A DNA stretch of 23,892 bases from Bacteroidaceae bacterium (GTDB taxonomy: Bacteria > Bacteroidota > Bacteroidia > Bacteroidales > Bacteroidaceae), in contig JAUUPT010000059.1 in NCBI GenBank assembly GCA_030843315.1, positions 1-23,892 on the forward strand, given 5' to 3'. Below are positions 1 through 7,056 of this stretch, piece by piece. The notes under the pieces were generated by a model. The model was given only the letters and a program-made list of their open reading frames with translations. It was not told the DNA's origin and made no database searches. Positions within the stretch are counted from its first letter, which is position 1. Every line of letters begins with the position of its first letter. Made by a program: the position numbers and the translations under genes.

Positions 1-955
1 GGTCTATTATATCCAGCAGGGATGCGATGCTACGGTCGAGGCGCACGTACGTGTCCTGCATTTCCATGGCACACTCCTGAACGCTGCGGTGATTGTAATT
101 GCCTGCATAGTAGGTCAGCGACAGCAGGTCGGGTACGTCATCCTGCCCGATGGTGCTCTTGGCAAGCAGTTCTTCGGTCAGCAGATTGATTTCCTCGTTG
201 ATGAAAGGGCTGGCAATCAAGCGGCGGAATTTGTTGATCCGGTCGTTGTCCAGTTTATATTTAAATGGTTCGTTGCGCCATTCCGGCAGATATGTATAGT
301 TGGTAAAGGGGAGTGCCGGCGTCCACACCATATCTTTGATGCGGTAGTCGGGCGATTTCCGGTCGTTGTATTGGCTCAGCCACCACGGGAAATCGGTATA
401 ATAGGTAGTGCTGCACCATTTACCTGTATTCCGGTTCAGCCAGAAAGCGCCGTCTCCCGAATGTCCTGCACCCAGGATGGCAGCATCGCGGAAGGGGGCG
501 ATGGCATAAACCAGTCCCTTGTTGCGCGTCGATATCTTCAGTTCGTCGGCCAGGGTAGAGGTGAGCAGTTGCGAGGGCGAGGAGTTTTCATCGGTATAGT
601 TACCCATGAAGTTCGAATCGTCCACGCAACTCACGGGTCGCAGCGTATTGATGTCCAACCAGTTCTCTCCCACAATGCCGTTCAGCGAAGGTGTGGTTCC
701 GGTGTAGATGGCAGCGATGGCGGAGGCACGGTCGGTGCCGCTGAAGGGGAATTCGGCCTGGCGGAACACTTTGCCTTCACGCATCAGCCGTTTAAAGCCC
801 TTTTCTCCGTATAGGGACGAGAATGCTTCCATATAATCCGTGCGCAACTGGTCAATCGTCAGCGTCACTACCAGTTTAGGGGTAGCAGGCAGCGGTTGGG
901 CTTGCAGGCCGGTGAAGGTCAGTGCGAGTATGGAAGTTATCAGTCCTTTTTTCAT
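1..955 (-). CDS. PafA-like alkaline phosphatase family protein (3' part missing)
   Basis: This is the N-terminal 318 residues of a secreted phosphatase of the alkaline phosphatase superfamily; the gene continues past the left edge. The protein begins with a signal peptide (MKKGLITSILALTFTGLQAQ). A metal-ligand candidate, Asp35, follows in the strand LVVTLTIDQLR. The segment SGTDRAS (Thr74 is the candidate nucleophile), then YTGTTPS and GENW (Asn98), matches the active-site order of PafA-type monoesterases. A later AGHSGDGAFW stretch fits the same family. The expected role is periplasmic release of phosphate from phosphomonoesters, but substrate specificity cannot be read here. The start is ATG at 953-955; its A is also the last base of the TAA stop of the upstream DUF4105 gene, so the two are probably translationally coupled. 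The remaining metal ligands would lie outside the window. Confidence 0.85.
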   Translation of the reverse strand, partial: MKKGLITSILALTFTGLQAQPLPATPKLVVTLTIDQLRTDYMEAFSSLYGEKGFKRLMREGKVFRQAEFPFSGTDRASAIAAIYTGTTPSLNGIVGENWLDINTLRPVSCVDDSNFMGNYTDENSSPSQLLTSTLADELKISTRNKGLVYAIAPFRDAAILGAGHSGDGAFWLNRNTGKWCSTTYYTDFPWWLSQYNDRKSPDYRIKDMVWTPALPFTNYTYLPEWRNEPFKYKLDNDRINKFRRLIASPFINEEINLLTEELLAKSTIGQDDVPDLLSLTYYAGNYNHRSVQECAMEMQDTYVRLDRSIASLLDIID

Positions 956-2172
956 TACTTTCGTTTGTAAGTGAGAATGAGGTTGCTTGCCGAACGTATC
1001 AGCAAACAGAGTGCCAAAGGTAATACTGCTAAGTCAATTCTCTGCGGTATTATCGCCCAAAGCACAATAAAAAGTGTTAAAACGATGAAGTTTGCCATCA
1101 TATACCAACTTCTTTTCTTCTTTCGTACCTTATTCAGCATGCAAGGAAGGCAAAGAAGGTGGAACGGATGGAATACAAACAGCAGATAATTGGGGCTTAC
1201 TGCCGGGTGTTGCGAGAAGAGCGCCAGGAATGCCAGAATACATCCGGCGGCTCCGGCCACAAAGAATAGCACGAAATCTATCCCCCAAAGCGTCTTGCCG
1301 CGGCGGATGCCGTAGATGGTGGCACCCGTTACCAGGATGAACAGCAGCAGGGCCGCCTGCATCGGGGTGATTCCTTTCGACTGAAAGTCGGCGGGTGTCA
1401 GTCCGGTGGCTACGATTTTCTCTTCCGAGGTAACCAGCGGGCGGGCGTGTCCTTCCTTATCTATGATTTGGGCTTTATTGAAGAATTCCTGTAAGTTGAA
1501 AGGGACGAACATCATCAGCCTTCGGTTGATGGGCTGGTCCGCCTGGCTGCCCATGCATAGGTCCATGCCGAGACGCTCCCAGGGATGCCCTTCACTGTAT
1601 TGGTGCAACAGGTCGCGGAAGGAGACACCTATATTGGTATCAGTCATATTGTCAGCATATTGCAGCGTGCCGTCAATGGATTTTTCTATCAGGTCGCGCG
1701 GACGCGTGGAGCAGTTGTCGTAGAAGAAGTTGTAGCGGTACACACGGTTCTCCGGGAGATAGTTCTCGGTCAGCAGTTCAACGAAACGTTCCTTTTCTTC
1801 CTGGTTCAGATTAAGAGTCTGCTGCCAGACGTCACGCCCCAGATTATCGTATTCGGCGGCAAAGTACTGGAAATCGGTGGCTCCCAGTCGGTAGTCTGTT
1901 TCTCCGAGAGCAAAGCGGAATACGAAGTTGGGAGCGTTGAAATTGAATATACCGTAATTGAATACGGCATCGATGCCGCGTGTGAAGTTTTCGTAACGGA
2001 TAGCCGTATGCCCGAAGAGCGAATAAATCTCCCCGCCCGAGGAACATGTCAGCAGGCTGATGCATATCGAATCGGGGGTATTTCCTTGCCGTTCTTGCGT
2101 TTGAGCGGTAGCTGCGTGCGGGCAAAGGAAAAGGAATACTATATATATAAGGTAGGACCAGTTCCGTTTCAT
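955..2172 (-). CDS. DUF4105 (Lnb N-terminal-like) periplasmic/membrane protein
   Basis: This 405-residue protein belongs to the DUF4105 family, which also forms the N-terminal periplasmic domain of Lnb proteins; its function is unknown. The signal peptide is MKRNWSYLIYIVFLFLCPHAATAQ. A periplasmic domain follows, with conserved GHTAIR (His55) and NFFYDNCSTR (Cys154), and then about five hydrophobic helices from roughly residue 270 to the end, so the C-terminus is membrane-embedded. The order His then Asn-Cys resembles circularly permuted NlpC/P60-type thiol enzymes, which is my inference. The frame stays open to an ATG at 2190, but the start at 2172 puts the Lys-Arg and hydrophobic core at the N-terminus as a signal peptide requires. 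The stop shares one base with the start of the PafA-like phosphatase, implying a common operon. It is divergent from the lactonase gene. Confidence 0.85.
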   Translation of the reverse strand: MKRNWSYLIYIVFLFLCPHAATAQTQERQGNTPDSICISLLTCSSGGEIYSLFGHTAIRYENFTRGIDAVFNYGIFNFNAPNFVFRFALGETDYRLGATDFQYFAAEYDNLGRDVWQQTLNLNQEEKERFVELLTENYLPENRVYRYNFFYDNCSTRPRDLIEKSIDGTLQYADNMTDTNIGVSFRDLLHQYSEGHPWERLGMDLCMGSQADQPINRRLMMFVPFNLQEFFNKAQIIDKEGHARPLVTSEEKIVATGLTPADFQSKGITPMQAALLLFILVTGATIYGIRRGKTLWGIDFVLFFVAGAAGCILAFLALFSQHPAVSPNYLLFVFHPFHLLCLPCMLNKVRKKKRSWYMMANFIVLTLFIVLWAIIPQRIDLAVLPLALCLLIRSASNLILTYKRK

Positions 2173-2237
2173 GGCTGCAAACTTACGCAAAAATCCTGAT
2201 TTACGTGCAAAGTCGGTAGAAATAAAAGAGATTATAT

Positions 2238-2260
2238 TACCTTTGCCATTGCTACATTTG
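2238..2260 (+). promoter_or_regulatory. Candidate Bacteroides -7 boxes for the lactonase gene
   Basis: Two matches to the Bacteroides -7 consensus TAnnTTTG occur in the divergent intergenic region: TACCTTTG at 2238-2245 and TACATTTG at 2253-2260. Neither has a convincing TTTG -33 element at the usual distance. The second would start a transcript about 20 bases before the ATG at 2286. Confidence 0.45.
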
Positions 2261-2285
2261 TTGGCATATTAACACATTGAATATC

Positions 2286-3395
2286 ATGAAAACCATTCTT
2301 CTCTGTATGCTCGGACTAAGCGTAGCCGCTTGTGCGCCTAAGAAGGCAGCCAACGGCAACCCGGATGAACTTGCCATGCTGGTGGGCACATACACCGGCG
2401 GAACAAGCAAAGGTATCTACACCTTCCGCTTCAACCAGGAAACAGGTGCGGCAACCCCGCTCAGTTCCGCGGAATTGCCTAACCCTTCTTATCTCACCCC
2501 GTCGGAAGACGGAAAGCTGGTTTACGCCGTCAGCGAGATGGGCGACAGCACCGCCGCCGTCAGCTCCCTTGCCTTCGACCGCGAAACGGGTGCACTCCGC
2601 CTGCTGAATACCGAACTGACCTACGGCGCCGACCCTTGCTATGTGGCAACCAACGGCAAAGAAGTGCTGACAGCCAATTATAGCGGCGGCACCATGTCCG
2701 TCTTCCCCTTGCGTCCGGACGGCACACTGGCACCGGCAGATACCCTCTTTGAAGGCAGCGCCACCGGTCCCGACCCTGTGCGCCAGATTGCTCCGCACGT
2801 TCATTGCACCCTCTTCTCACCGGACGGGAAGTATATCTTTGCCACCGACTTCAGTGCCGACCGCATCCTGCGTTTCGTTCTGCATCCCAATGATGCCGTA
2901 CCCCATCTGTCTGCCGAGACCATCGACATAGAGGCAGATTCCGGCCCGCGCCATCTCACGTTCAGCCCGGACGGCAAGCATGCCTACCTCATCACCGAAT
3001 TATCCGGCAAGGTCATCGCTTTCGACTACAACAACGGCCGCCTGCAACAGATACAAACCATTGTCGCCGATACCGTGGCCGCCCGTGGCAGTGCGGACAT
3101 CCACCTCAGCCCCGACGGTAAATACCTCTATGCCAGCAATCGTCTGAAGGCAGACGGTATCGCCATCTTTGCCGTCAACCCCGAGGACGGCACACTTGCC
3201 AAAGTGGGCTATCAACTTACCGGCATCCATCCGCGCCAGTTCAACATCACCCCCAATGGCAAATATCTGCTCGCCGCCTGCCGCGACAGCAATGTCATCC
3301 AGGTATACGAACGCGACGAGGCTACCGGTCTGCTGCGAGACACCCACCAGGACATCATTGTAGACATGCCTGTCTGCGTGCAATTCGTACAATAA
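2286..3395 (+). CDS. Lactonase family lipoprotein (6-phosphogluconolactonase-like, YbhE type)
   Basis: This is a 369-residue seven-bladed beta-propeller lactonase of the PF10282 family, often annotated as 6-phosphogluconolactonase. The repeated blade motifs are visible as recurring SPDGKY, SPDGKH, SPDGKY and TPNGKY segments, with the family signature APHVHCTLFSPDGKYIFATD. The N-terminus MKTILLCMLGLSVAAC is a lipoprotein signal with lipobox VAAC (Cys16), so the protein should be anchored in the envelope. That argues against a purely cytosolic pentose-phosphate role. A TTG nine bases upstream (2277) is in frame but would spoil the lipoprotein signal, so ATG 2286 is preferred. Third codon positions are markedly C-rich compared with genes on the right of the window. 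No zwf or gnd lies nearby. The substrate is uncertain; membership of the fold family is clear. Confidence 0.88.
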   Translation: MKTILLCMLGLSVAACAPKKAANGNPDELAMLVGTYTGGTSKGIYTFRFNQETGAATPLSSAELPNPSYLTPSEDGKLVYAVSEMGDSTAAVSSLAFDRETGALRLLNTELTYGADPCYVATNGKEVLTANYSGGTMSVFPLRPDGTLAPADTLFEGSATGPDPVRQIAPHVHCTLFSPDGKYIFATDFSADRILRFVLHPNDAVPHLSAETIDIEADSGPRHLTFSPDGKHAYLITELSGKVIAFDYNNGRLQQIQTIVADTVAARGSADIHLSPDGKYLYASNRLKADGIAIFAVNPEDGTLAKVGYQLTGIHPRQFNITPNGKYLLAACRDSNVIQVYERDEATGLLRDTHQDIIVDMPVCVQFVQ

Positions 3396-3400
3396 CCGTC

Positions 3401-3426
3401 CGAAAAAAAGGCATCGTTTATGCCTT
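3401..3426 (-). terminator. Intrinsic terminator on the minus strand in the lactonase/DUF4831 gap
   Basis: Read on the minus strand, a perfect 7-bp stem AAGGCAT/ATGCCTT (3420-3426 with 3408-3414) around the loop AAACG is followed directly by seven T residues, the standard shape of a Rho-independent terminator. On the plus strand it has no T-tract, so it would not stop the lactonase transcript. No minus-strand gene precedes it, which suggests a non-coding transcript from the right. Confidence 0.55.
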
Positions 3427-3550
3427 CGAAACAGATGGTGCGTTTACCCCAAACAGATGATGCGTTTGACCTCAACAGATGGTGCGTTTGGGGCAAACGC
3501 ATCATCCGTTTCGAAGCCCCTCTTATTCTGTTAATAATTTATAATTGAAT
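3403..3550 (-). ncRNA. Candidate small RNA carrying the 22-bp repeat array
   Basis: The gap between two plus-strand genes holds a minus-strand -7 box, TATCTTTG (3564-3557), and, about 140 bases further on, a minus-strand intrinsic terminator (3426-3401). A transcript starting near 3550 would be about 150 nt long, non-coding, and would consist mainly of the four palindromic 22-bp units. Bacteroides small RNAs commonly have this TAnnTTTG-to-terminator layout. I see no clear -33 element. This is inferred from signals only. Confidence 0.35.
3424..3516. repeat. Four-unit, 22-bp-period palindromic repeat array (array 1)
   Basis: Four units start at 3429, 3451, 3473 and 3495. Each is a tetrad AAAC (CAAC in unit 3), nine bases, then GTTT; units are joined by five-base spacers. 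The nine-base core is AGATGGTGC, AGATGATGC and AGATGGTGC in units 1-3, and the inverse GCATCATCC in unit 4. Five-base inverted ends CTTCG/CGAAG bound the array. Units 1 and 4 form 22-bp inverted arms (3424-3445 and 3495-3516, two mismatches). Units 3 and 4 can fold into a tight RNA hairpin (3474-3490 with 3494-3510, loop GGG). No coding sense is evident. Confidence 0.85.
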
Positions 3551-3571
3551 CTCTCCCAAAGATAACTTGAT

Positions 3572-3579
3572 TAACTTTG
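3572..3579 (+). promoter_or_regulatory. Candidate -7 box for the DUF4831 gene
   Basis: TAACTTTG matches the Bacteroides -7 consensus TAnnTTTG, 35 bases before the chosen ATG (3615). A good -33 TTTG is not seen at the normal spacing. Confidence 0.45.
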
Positions 3580-3614
3580 TCCCTCACCTGAATGTAGTTT
3601 AACAAATGTACATT

Positions 3615-4664
3615 ATGAAGAAGAATATATTGATATTTTCCGCATTGCTTCTGGCCACTACTGCCGTTGCCCAGACAGAAGTAACAGCCGGCGTGATGCG
3701 CGGCAAAGATTATGGCGTAACCTATCTGCTGCCCCGGACAGAAATTGAAATAGTGCTACAAACCACTAAGCATACTTATACTCCCGGAGAGTTTTGCCGG
3801 TATGCCGACCGCTACCTGCGTCTCAACGATATCTCTGCCGAGCCGGAAGAGTACTGGACACTGGACAAGATAGAAACCCGCATCGTCGGCGTGCCGGATA
3901 AGGAGAACGTCTACTTCGTGAAGTTGAAGGACAAGACCGTAGCCCCTCTGATGGAGCTGACTGAAGATGGTATTGTGCGTTCCATCAATATGCCTGTTAG
4001 TGGTAAACAAACTGCCAAGGCTTCTAAGGCAGAAGTGGCTGAGAAGAGCATCGACCCGCGCAGCTTCCTGACGGAAGAGATTCTGATGTCCAGTTCGAGC
4101 GCCAAGATGGCGGAACTGATTGCTAAAGAAATATACAGCATTCGTGAAAGTAAGAACGCCCTCTTGCGTGGCGAGGCCGACAATATGCCCCAGGATGGAG
4201 CGCAGCTTAAGATAATGCTCGATAACCTGAACTTGCAGGAGAGCGCCATGACGGAAATGTTCTCGGGCAAAGTAAAGGATGAACCCAAGACCTTTACCAT
4301 CCGTCTGACGCCTAAGGAAATGAAGAACGAAGTCGCTTTCCGCTTCTCCAAGAAGTTGGGCGTGGTAGCCAACAACGACCTTGCCGGTGAACCGTATTAC
4401 ATCAGCATAACCGACCTAAAGACTCCCGACCCCTCCACTGCCGAAGAAGGTAAGAAGAAACTGGAAGGTGTAGCCTATAACGTTCCGGGAAGAGCGCAGA
4501 TTACGCTGACGCAGAATAATAAAAAATTGTTTGATGACCAATTACCTATCACGCAATTCGGTACGATAGAATATCTGGCACCGGTGTTGTTCAATAAGAA
4601 TTCAACTGTGAAAGTGCTGTTCGATACATCGACGGGAGGGTTGATAAAAGTTGATAGGGAGTAG
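3615..4664 (+). CDS. DUF4831 family secreted protein
   Basis: This 349-residue protein belongs to DUF4831, a Bacteroidetes family without assigned function. A signal peptide (MKKNILIFSALLLATTAVAQ) is followed by the family's typical opening: GVTYLLPRTEIEI, then YTPGEFCRYADRYLRL and the WTLDKIETRIVGVPDKE segment. The protein has no membrane helix after the signal, so it should be periplasmic or outer-membrane associated. An in-frame ATG at 3606 would add MYI before the signal; 3615 is preferred because it gives a normal Lys-Lys signal peptide. It is the last plus-strand gene before a bidirectional terminator, and is probably transcribed separately from the lactonase because a -7 box lies just upstream. 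Confidence 0.85.
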   Translation: MKKNILIFSALLLATTAVAQTEVTAGVMRGKDYGVTYLLPRTEIEIVLQTTKHTYTPGEFCRYADRYLRLNDISAEPEEYWTLDKIETRIVGVPDKENVYFVKLKDKTVAPLMELTEDGIVRSINMPVSGKQTAKASKAEVAEKSIDPRSFLTEEILMSSSSAKMAELIAKEIYSIRESKNALLRGEADNMPQDGAQLKIMLDNLNLQESAMTEMFSGKVKDEPKTFTIRLTPKEMKNEVAFRFSKKLGVVANNDLAGEPYYISITDLKTPDPSTAEEGKKKLEGVAYNVPGRAQITLTQNNKKLFDDQLPITQFGTIEYLAPVLFNKNSTVKVLFDTSTGGLIKVDRE

Positions 4665-4694
4665 TGAAAAACGGATAGTTAATAATGAAAAATG

Positions 4695-4756
4695 AAAAGT
4701 GGCACTGTCAAACGGAGCAAAATTAATCTTCCGAGCAGTACCACTTTTTATTTTTA
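4695..4756. terminator. Bidirectional intrinsic terminator between convergent genes
   Basis: A 13-bp stem with one mismatch (4695-4707 pairs with 4736-4748) has an inner CGGA/TCCG pairing. The plus side is followed by a T-rich tract (TTTTTATTTTT) and the minus side by TTTTCATTTTT. It serves the DUF4831 gene on the plus strand and the PqqD-like gene on the minus strand. Confidence 0.8.
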
Positions 4757-5104
4757 ATTCTTTGCTACTAACTGAATAAGTCCGTCTTTCCGTAGTTGCA
4801 TCACGTAAGTTGTGACGCGCGATTCGTAAACCTCTTCGCCTTCAAAGTGCTCGGCAAGCAGGGAAACGATTTCTTGCACGGTGCGTTGCCCGTCTATCAG
4901 TTTCCACACGGCAGTGCCGTGTTCCTCCAACGTCACATGAATGCCGGGCGACATGTTTTTCGGCAACAGAAAGCGGCGCATCCATTCGTATTTGAACCGG
5001 GGAATGGTGAGTACAGCGCACTCACCGTCCCATTCGGTTGTTATATGTCCGCAACGAACCGGAACGGCATCCAACAGACTGATTTTTCCTTTGGGCGTTT
5101 CCAT
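4754..5104 (-). CDS. PqqD family protein (stand-alone RRE-like)
   Basis: This 116-residue protein matches the PqqD family (PF05402), a small winged-helix peptide-binding fold. Known relatives bind precursor peptides for radical-SAM enzymes in PQQ and other RiPP pathways. Residues from about 60 onward show the family pattern: GTAVWKLIDGQRTVQEIVSLL, then a helix and VTTYVMQLRKDGLIQLV. No precursor peptide, PqqE-like radical-SAM enzyme or other maturation gene lies beside it, so the RiPP role is only a family inference. It sits 26 bases downstream of the MFS transporter gene in the same direction and is probably co-transcribed with it. Its stop lies inside the T-rich part of the shared terminator. 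Confidence 0.82.
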   Translation of the reverse strand: METPKGKISLLDAVPVRCGHITTEWDGECAVLTIPRFKYEWMRRFLLPKNMSPGIHVTLEEHGTAVWKLIDGQRTVQEIVSLLAEHFEGEEVYESRVTTYVMQLRKDGLIQLVAKN

Positions 5105-5130
5105 ATTTCAGCTCGTTTTCAAAAGGTTAA

Positions 5131-6522
5131 TTAGCTTTGTATGTTGGCTTCTTCCAAACCGTAACCATACTTCTTATCCGCTTTCTTCAAGAAGAAAGCT
5201 ACCACGAGAGACAGGCAGGCAATGCCCGTGAATATACACATCGGTATCGTATAGTCGTATATGTTCGTTCCATCCGGTTTCTTCCCGACGATACAGTAGA
5301 GGTCGAGCACCTTACCAATCAGCGTAGGAATGCCCCACAGGCCGATATTCTGAATAAAGAATATTAGCGCATACGCCGTACCCAACTGGCTCACCGGGAA
5401 TATCTTGGCAACCGCAGGCCACATGGCCGACGGCACCAGCGAGAAAGCAATGCCCAGCACTATCATCAGCGCAATAGCCACCAGCCAATATTGAATGAAA
5501 GGAATGGCATAAATGAAGTGTACGCCTATCAGCATGGCAGCACCCAGTATCATGATGGATGCCGACTTGCCCCGCTTATCAATGAATCCGCCGAAGACGG
5601 GAGTCAGAATCAATGCGCCCAGTGCCGGCAGTCCGGCAAAAGCTCCGGCAATATTTTCACTGATACCGTATTTGATAATCATCAACTCGGAAGCAAACTT
5701 CTGGAAAGGGAATACGCAGGAGTAGAACAGCACGCACAGCAAGGCTATCAACCAGAATCCCGGATTACCCAGAATGTTCTTCACGTCCTTGAACGAGAAC
5801 TTCTCTTCATCGCCTTCCGTTCCGGCAGCTATCGCGGCAGCTTCCATCTGCTTGTCCAGCTTCTTGTCCATCACAGAGAAAGCAAAGAAAGCAACCAGTC
5901 CGCCCAGCAGCAGTATCAAGCCCACCAATACCGGAGTAGAGATGCCGAAAGCACGTGCCAAAGGAATGGCCACTGCATAGCCGGCTTGCGAACCGATACG
6001 TGCCAGTGCCACCTGTACGCCCATGGCCGTAGCCAGCTCTTTGCCTCTGAACCACTTGGCTATGATTTTAGAAACGGTGATACCTGCTACCTCGGCACCC
6101 ACACCAAAGATGGAGTAACCGGCAAAGGCAACAAACACCCCGGTCTTATATCCAAAGATTTCGTTAACACCAAAAAGCGTAGCATCAGCGCCGGCAAGTC
6201 CGGTCATTGCATAATATTCGAGTGCCGTACCTCCCACCATTAGGATAGTGGATAGCTTTCCGGTGAAGCGGATGCCGAAACGGTCGAGTATCAGTCCGCC
6301 CCAAATCAGCATCAGGAAGAATACGTTGAGGAAGCTGTAACCGCCCGTAAAGAAACCGAAGTCGGTGCTCGACCAGGCGAGGTCAGTCTCTAACATTGTT
6401 TTCAGCGGTGCCACTACATCGTTTACATAATAAGCCGCCATCATCGTGAAGGCAACAACCACGAGTGCTCCCCAGCGAACGCTCTTGGAGTCATTCAATT
6501 TGAGTTTCAATTGTTCTGTCAT
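5131..6522 (-). CDS. MFS transporter
   Basis: This 463-residue Major Facilitator Superfamily permease has about 12 membrane helices in two halves, separated by a charged central loop (KLDKQMEAAAIAAGTEGDEEKF). The loop-2 motif appears as GGLILDRFGIRFTGK and is repeated in the second half as GGFIDKRGKSAS, typical of MFS proteins. The substrate cannot be told. The open frame extends to 6633, but that extension runs through the terminator of the secG operon and past a TACCTTTG promoter box. The ATG at 6522 (MTEQLKLKLNDSKS) is therefore the real start. The downstream PqqD-like gene follows after 26 bases. Confidence 0.9.
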   Translation of the reverse strand: MTEQLKLKLNDSKSVRWGALVVVAFTMMAAYYVNDVVAPLKTMLETDLAWSSTDFGFFTGGYSFLNVFFLMLIWGGLILDRFGIRFTGKLSTILMVGGTALEYYAMTGLAGADATLFGVNEIFGYKTGVFVAFAGYSIFGVGAEVAGITVSKIIAKWFRGKELATAMGVQVALARIGSQAGYAVAIPLARAFGISTPVLVGLILLLGGLVAFFAFSVMDKKLDKQMEAAAIAAGTEGDEEKFSFKDVKNILGNPGFWLIALLCVLFYSCVFPFQKFASELMIIKYGISENIAGAFAGLPALGALILTPVFGGFIDKRGKSASIMILGAAMLIGVHFIYAIPFIQYWLVAIALMIVLGIAFSLVPSAMWPAVAKIFPVSQLGTAYALIFFIQNIGLWGIPTLIGKVLDLYCIVGKKPDGTNIYDYTIPMCIFTGIACLSLVVAFFLKKADKKYGYGLEEANIQS

Positions 6523-6572
6523 TGTATTATATAAGATTTCAATTTTAGTAATAAGAATGTGTAAGCAGTCGA

Positions 6573-6580
6573 CAAAGGTA
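6573..6580 (-). promoter_or_regulatory. -7 box for the MFS-pqqD operon
   Basis: TACCTTTG on the minus strand is an exact TAnnTTTG match. It lies just after the secG-operon terminator and about 50 bases before the MFS start codon. The -33 region is not well conserved. Confidence 0.6.
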
Positions 6581-6601
6581 AACAAATCCTTGGGTAAAAC
6601 G

Positions 6602-6638
6602 AAAAAAGGTTGATGCCTTTTCGTCAGCATCAACCTTT
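6602..6638 (-). terminator. Intrinsic terminator of the secG operon
   Basis: A perfect 12-bp stem AAAGGTTGATGC/GCATCAACCTTT (6605-6616 with 6627-6638) has a 10-base loop and, on the minus strand, is followed by a run of T residues. It lies about 40 bases beyond the secG stop and ends the six-gene operon. Confidence 0.85.
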
Positions 6639-6680
6639 CTCTTATTTCTTCAAGCGAGGATCATCCACACTATCTTTGCC

Positions 6681-7052
6681 TTACTCTGCCGCCGGTGCTT
6701 CAGTTGCAGGAGCTGTTTCAGCAGGAGTTTCAGTCTGCGGAGCAGCTGTACCTACGGGCATGTTATAAGGGTTCGTCTTTTCTTCTTGTTGTGCTTGCTC
6801 CATGATGACGTCGCCAGCTTTGCTGGAACGGCTGGGAACTGTATAAGCAGAAACAATACTGAAAACCACCATGACACCTGCCAAGGTCCAAGTAGCTTTT
6901 TCAAGGAAGTCTGTAGTCTTGCGTACACCCATGATCTGGTTGGATGATGAGAAGCCTGATGACAGACCGCCTCCTTTGGAATTCTGAATCAACACAATGA
7001 AGCACATCAACAGAGATGCAATCACCATTAAGATAATTAGTAGGAAATACAT
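6681..7052 (-). CDS. secG: Preprotein translocase subunit SecG
   Basis: This is the 123-residue SecG subunit of the SecYEG channel. It has two membrane helices: residues 2-22, and about 53-72 (WTLAGVMVVFSIVSAYTV). Between them lies the conserved cytoplasmic loop VLIQNSKGGGLSSGFSSSNQIMG and RKTTDFLEKAT, which is diagnostic of SecG. The C-terminal tail is Ala/Pro/Glu/Thr-rich (about residues 95-123), as in other Bacteroidetes SecG proteins. It is the last gene of the operon: its start is four bases after the stop of the preceding TPR-like gene and an intrinsic terminator follows. Confidence 0.95.
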   Translation of the reverse strand: MYFLLIILMVIASLLMCFIVLIQNSKGGGLSSGFSSSNQIMGVRKTTDFLEKATWTLAGVMVVFSIVSAYTVPSRSSKAGDVIMEQAQQEEKTNPYNMPVGTAAPQTETPAETAPATEAPAAE

Positions 7053-7056
7053 TTTG

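Noticed and set aside
89..814. 241-residue plus-strand ORF
   Set aside because: It is antisense to the PafA-like phosphatase, whose signal peptide and active-site motifs are clear.
2178..2185. Minus-strand TAAGTTTG as promoter of the DUF4105 gene
   Set aside because: It matches the -7 consensus but lies only six bases before the chosen start codon, so the transcript would begin at or inside the coding region.
3474..3510. Plus-strand terminator for the lactonase gene
   Set aside because: The hairpin is strong, but no T-tract follows it and its arms are units of the repeat array, so a terminator call is not supported.
5491..6243. 250-residue plus-strand ORF
   Set aside because: It is antisense to the MFS transporter and shows no domain or signal; a shadow of a hydrophobic gene.
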